From: an uncultured Lachnospiraceae bacterium
Lineage (GTDB): Bacteria > Bacillota > Clostridia > Lachnospirales > Lachnospiraceae
Length of the DNA stretch: 64,000 nucleotides
Direction of reading: 5' to 3'
NCBI GenBank assembly: GCA_947566645.1
Contig: CANOKL010000021.1
Span: 1-64,000 of the forward strand
The notes below the pieces were generated by a model that was not told the DNA's origin, did no database searches, and worked only from the letters and a program-made list of their open reading frames with translations. Below are positions 63,046 to 64,000 of the stretch, piece by piece (position 1 is the first letter of the stretch; each line of letters starts with the position of its first letter). The position numbers were made by a program, and so were the translations under genes.

Positions 63046-63621
63046 ATGGATGAGACAAGCCAGAAAATCATTGATGCGGCGATGGCGTTAGTCCGGGATA
63101 AGGGATATGTCGCAACAACCACGAAAGAAATTGCAAGGGCAGCCGGCGTAAATGAGTGTACTTTGTTCCGCAAATTTGAGAGCAAAAAGGATATTGTTTT
63201 ACAAGGGGCAAACCAGGCTGGCTGGCGGGCGAATGTGACACCGGAGATTTTTGAAAATGTAGAGTGGGATCTGGAGGCAGACCTGGAAATGTTCATGCGG
63301 GCATATATTGACAGGATGACACCGGATTTCGTAAATCTGTCAATCGGTCTGAGGGCGCCGCAGCTCTATGAGGAAACCAAAGAGCTGATTATGAAGGTTC
63401 CCCAGGCTTTTTTGAGGACATTTACCGATTATCTGAATAAAATGTGTGCGATGGGCAAAATACCGGAGAAAGATTTTGAGGCTCTGGCATTGACCGTATT
63501 TTCGGCAACATTCGGCTATACATTTCTGAAGGCATCGTTCGGAACAGAGCTTACAGAGATTGAAAAAGACAGGTATATGAAAGAAAGTGTGCAGATGTTT
63601 GTAAAAGGAATCGATCCGTAA
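63046..63621 (+). CDS. TetR/AcrR family transcriptional regulator
   Basis: A 191-residue repressor-type protein. The N-terminal helix-turn-helix is intact (KIIDAAMALVRDKGYVATTT, KEIARAAGVNECTLFRKFES), and the C-terminal ligand-binding part is of the usual length. ATG 63046 has GAGGGGGGAGC upstream; a longer frame from ATG 63007 lacks a site. No transporter lies next to it; its target is unknown. Confidence 0.9.
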   Translation: MDETSQKIIDAAMALVRDKGYVATTTKEIARAAGVNECTLFRKFESKKDIVLQGANQAGWRANVTPEIFENVEWDLEADLEMFMRAYIDRMTPDFVNLSIGLRAPQLYEETKELIMKVPQAFLRTFTDYLNKMCAMGKIPEKDFEALALTVFSATFGYTFLKASFGTELTEIEKDRYMKESVQMFVKGIDP

Positions 63622-63662
63622 GATTTGGCGCTGTCAGAGGGCAGTGCCAAAAAAATAAATAT

Positions 63663-63684
63663 AATGCGTGCAAGCACACGCATT
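63663..63684. promoter_or_regulatory. Small hairpin before ilvB
   Basis: AATGCGTG pairs with CACACGCATT's last eight bases (CACGCATT) around CAAGCA. It lies 17 bases before the start codon; role unknown. Confidence 0.35.
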
Positions 63685-63701
63685 GAAGAATGGAGGACGC
63701 T

Positions 63702-64000
63702 ATGAAACAGATGACAGGTGCGGATTTATTTGTAAAAGCGTTAAAAGAAGAAGCAGTTGACATATTGTTCGCTTATCCGGGGGGACAGGCGATCGATCTG
63801 TTTGATGCACTGTATGGAGAAAAAGAAATAGATGTGATCCTGCCTCGCCATGAGCAGGGCCTGATCCATGCGGCAGACGGGTATGCACGTTCTACGGGTA
63901 AAGTTGGTGTCTGTCTTGTAACAAGCGGGCCAGGGGCTACGAATCTTGTCACAGGGATTGCTACGGCAAATTATGACAGCGTTCCGTTAGTATGCTTTAC
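63702..64000 (+). CDS. ilvB: Acetolactate synthase large subunit, N-terminal part
   Basis: The first 99 codons of a thiamine-diphosphate enzyme that begins branched-chain amino acid synthesis; the rest lies beyond the window. Seen: [53 protein letters not shown] (the catalytic glutamate in HEQ) and [25 protein letters not shown] lies six bases before ATG 63702. Such genes are typical CodY targets; no clear CodY box was seen in the short leader. Confidence 0.92.
   Translation, partial: MKQMTGADLFVKALKEEAVDILFAYPGGQAIDLFDALYGEKEIDVILPRHEQGLIHAADGYARSTGKVGVCLVTSGPGATNLVTGIATANYDSVPLVCF

Overview
The window looks like the chromosome of a spore-forming, Gram-positive gut Lachnospiraceae (Clostridia), of the Dorea / Mediterraneibacter / Faecalicatena kind. 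This rests on CodY, the sporulation factor SigK, IreB, a CIRCE-controlled groESL, an LCP/teichoic-acid style cell-wall locus, type I AroD, YqeG and the lachnospiral order ireB-ruvX-DUF1292-fur-rnj. The genus is an inference. No rRNA, tRNA or CRISPR array was seen.

Bases 1-7500 are an accessory graveyard. They hold the 3' end of a RecG-like/AlbA_2 ATP-binding protein, three decayed Rpn (PD-(D/E)XK) nuclease copies, a frameshifted AAA ATPase with a C-terminal nuclease domain, an intact paralogue of it, a second AAA family member that has lost its nuclease core, and an IS1096-passenger-like protein. The debris shares repeated blocks, so it grew by duplication and deletion.

Bases 7400-32500 are a cell-surface region. 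Two CDP-glycerol/ribitol-type phosphotransferases flank an extended SDR and a TarI/IspD-like cytidylyltransferase. Then come an acyltransferase-3 protein, a four-gene dlt-like set (AMP ligase, carrier protein, MBOAT, DltD-like SGNH protein), a hydrolase, a pyruvyl transferase and a secreted GH25 lysozyme. A polysaccharide deacetylase, two LytR-CpsA-Psr proteins with Gly/Asp/Thr repeat tails, glmS, glf and a cohesin-like membrane protein complete it. Together they suggest synthesis, decoration and attachment of a phosphate-containing wall polymer.

Bases 32500-52850 are core genes: prmA-rsmE, cysteine desulfurase-thiI, an HPr-like protein, mtaB, ireB-ruvX-DUF1292-fur-rnj, trmR-U32 (tRNA wobble uridine hydroxylation/methylation), sigK, comM-dprA-topA-codY and groESL.

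Bases 52850-54000 carry no intact gene. They hold the most unusual structure in the window: two inverted copies of a ~130-bp structured core, each enclosed in its own, unrelated inverted-repeat arms (about 147 bp and 20 bp), with an IS200 transposase stub between them. Paired base changes between the cores keep helices intact.

Bases 54000-59980 return to core genes (DUF6106, guaB, amidase, yqeG-aroD, efp, DUF5688). Bases 59980-64000 are mixed: a response-regulator stub, an orphan RelB/DinJ antitoxin with a palindromic operator, a chloramphenicol acetyltransferase-like gene, a truncated methyltransferase, LysR and TetR regulators and the start of ilvB. A dispersed palindromic repeat with GTTACTATTCAC ends occurs from 7.3 kb to 62.8 kb.
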